Assembly: GCA_004525055.1 (NCBI GenBank)
Contig: SPDF01000091.1
Span: 1-6,509, forward strand
DNA: 6,509 nucleotides
Source of the DNA: Gemmatimonadales bacterium
Lineage (GTDB): Bacteria > Gemmatimonadota > Gemmatimonadetes > Gemmatimonadales > GWC2-71-9
Direction: 5' to 3'
Position 1 is the first letter of the stretch. The number at the start of each line of letters is the position of its first letter. The notes under the pieces are model-generated. The model worked only from the letters and a program-made list of their open reading frames with translations. It had not been told where the DNA came from and made no database searches. The position numbers and the translations under genes are program-made. Below, in pieces: positions 5,225-6,509 of the stretch.

Positions 5225-6509
5225 GACACCCGACGCCGTCCCTCCTGGCCTTGCTGGTCGCCCTGTTTGCGGGCGGCCTCCAGGCGCAGGAGCGGACCAC
5301 CTCGCCGCACGGCGACCTCCAGACGCAGTGCACCGTCTGTCACGGACCGAACAGCTGGACGGCGCTTCAGATCAGCAGCCAGTTCGATCATGACAAGCTT
5401 GGGTTCCGGTTGACCGGCGCGCATGGTGCCACCACCTGTCGGGCCTGTCACATCTCGCTGGAGTTCAAGTTGGTAAGGACCGATTGCACCGCCTGCCATG
5501 AGGACAACCATCGTGGCGAACTTGGACCGAGTTGCGTCCGGTGTCACACGACGCGCACCTTCGTGGATCGTGATCTCATGGTGCCGGCGCACCGGCTCAC
5601 GCGATTCCCGCTGTCGGGCGGCCACCTGGCGGTCGAGTGCACGATGTGTCACACGCCGGGTGCGCAGGGTCAGATGCAGTTCGTCGGGACGCCGACCGCA
5701 TGTTTCTCGTGTCACCAGCCGATCTACAACGCCGCTGCGAACCACGTTGCGTCGAATTTTCCAACGACCTGCGAGGGATGCCACTCCACCGTGGCCTGGA
5801 ACGCAGCCAATCTGGGCGCCGGCAATCACCCGACATCGCCCATTGCGCTGAGCGGAGTGCACAGCGGGAACCTGGTGACCTGCACCCAATGCCACACTTC
5901 GCTGCCGTATTCCACGGTCGATCGGACTTGCGACGGCTGTCACCATGCGGAATATGTGTCGACCACCGATCCGAACCACTCCGCCGCCGGGTATTCAACC
6001 GATTGTGCGTCCTGTCACCAGCCGGTCGCCAACTGGGCTGGTGCCAAGTTCAATCACCCCGTATCGCCGATCGCGCTGACCGGCGCGCACAGCGTCAATC
6101 TGGTGGAGTGCACCCAGTGCCACACGAGCCAGCCGTACTCAGCGGTCAAGCAGACGTGCGACGGCTGCCATCACGCGGAGTACCTGGCTACCACCGATCC
6201 GAACCACGTGGCCGCGGCGTACAGCACCGACTGCGCCAGCTGTCACCAGGTGGTGGCGAATTGGACTGGCGCGACGGCCAACCACCCCACCTCGCCGATC
6301 GCACTCACCGGTGTGCACAGTGCCAACCTGATCCCTTGCACCCAGTGTCACACCACCACGCCCTACTCCACCGTGAAGCAGACCTGCGACGGTTGCCACC
6401 ACGCGGAGTATGTCTCCACGAGCGATCCGAACCACCTCTCGGCCGGGTATGGTACTGACTGCGCCAGCTGTCATCAGCCGGTGGCGAACTGGGCGGGGGC
6501 CAACGCCAA
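5221..6509 (+). CDS. Secreted multihaem c-type cytochrome with 76-residue tandem repeats (3' end outside window)
   Basis: An open frame of 429 codons that runs off the window without a stop. ATG 5221 overlaps the previous stop as ATGA and has AGGAG five bases upstream. Residues 1-23 are a clear signal peptide (LLALLVALFAGG core, cut probably after LQA), so the product is exported. There are 16 CxxCH motifs so far. The first two (residues 37-70) form half of the three-haem module of the preceding gene. A full module of that older type starts at 89. From residue 161 come units starting at 161, 237, 313 and 389 with an exact 76-residue period: CDGCHHAEY..DPNH, CASCHQPVANW..NHP.SPIALTG.HS, CTQCH. 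Three haems and three extra histidines per unit fit bis-His coordination. It is probably an extended periplasmic or extracellular electron carrier, perhaps partner to the 23-haem protein. Total length, anchor and haem count cannot be known from this window. Confidence 0.9.
   Translation, partial: MRHPTPSLLALLVALFAGGLQAQERTTSPHGDLQTQCTVCHGPNSWTALQISSQFDHDKLGFRLTGAHGATTCRACHISLEFKLVRTDCTACHEDNHRGELGPSCVRCHTTRTFVDRDLMVPAHRLTRFPLSGGHLAVECTMCHTPGAQGQMQFVGTPTACFSCHQPIYNAAANHVASNFPTTCEGCHSTVAWNAANLGAGNHPTSPIALSGVHSGNLVTCTQCHTSLPYSTVDRTCDGCHHAEYVSTTDPNHSAAGYSTDCASCHQPVANWAGAKFNHPVSPIALTGAHSVNLVECTQCHTSQPYSAVKQTCDGCHHAEYLATTDPNHVAAAYSTDCASCHQVVANWTGATANHPTSPIALTGVHSANLIPCTQCHTTTPYSTVKQTCDGCHHAEYVSTSDPNHLSAGYGTDCASCHQPVANWAGANA
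5701..6509 (+). repeat. 228-bp in-frame tandem repeat, three full units and a partial fourth
   Basis: Units start at 5701, 5929, 6157 and 6385, each exactly 228 bases apart; the fourth is cut by the window end. By hand count, units two and three share 60 of 76 residues. The first unit is more divergent and has compensating indels, which suggests the array grew by duplication on its downstream side. GATCCGAACCAC recurs identically in units two to four. Confidence 0.88.

Noticed and set aside
5637..6458. Shifted plus-strand frame inside the second cytochrome gene that looks repetitive
   Set aside because: The repetition is the 228-base coding repeat read out of frame; only the frame from 5221 gives signal peptide and CxxCH motifs.
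5701..6509. Regular repeats considered as a CRISPR array or non-coding satellite
   Set aside because: The period is 228 bases, a multiple of three, with CxxCH conserved in frame throughout; there are no short identical repeats with unique spacers.

Overview
The window is GC-rich and reads as a chromosomal piece of a Gram-negative bacterium with a multihaem electron-transfer apparatus. The style of the large CxxCH-repeat cytochromes next to an Fe-S flavoprotein would fit Gemmatimonadota or a similar soil or sediment lineage. That placement is a guess from gene content; no marker gene is present.

Layout. Two genes run leftward: a small quinol-monooxygenase-like (ABM-fold) protein (30-341) and, upstream of it in the same transcript, a membrane-anchored ferredoxin/flavoprotein fusion (366-1733). 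A 453-bp intergenic region (1734-2186) separates them from a rightward operon. It holds a CRP/FNR-type dyad (1791-1814), a perfect 11-1-11 palindrome (1916-1938) inside a long-range 11-bp inverted repeat (1869/1972), an AT-rich stretch likely to be promoter (about 2007-2040), and two further dyads near the rightward start (2080-2097, 2131-2152).

The rightward operon is tightly packed. A five-helix membrane protein (2187-3182) has two pairs of histidines, each pair 14 residues apart on one helix, which is the signature of a di-haem b cytochrome. A 13-base overlap leads into a secreted 23-haem c-type cytochrome (3170-5224). A 4-base ATGA overlap leads into a second secreted multihaem cytochrome (5221 to the window end, incomplete, 16 CxxCH seen). 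The two c-type proteins share one three-haem module; in the second it settles into an exact 76-residue tandem repeat.

How they may work together (inference). The b-type protein would carry electrons across the inner membrane, to or from the quinone pool or a cytoplasmic donor. The two c-type proteins together bind at least 39 haems and would carry electrons through the periplasm and perhaps out of the cell. The divergent NAD(P)H-type Fe-S flavoprotein is anchored on the cytoplasmic face and could feed or drain this chain. No outer-membrane porin, terminal reductase or substrate enzyme is visible, so the direction and final partner are unknown.
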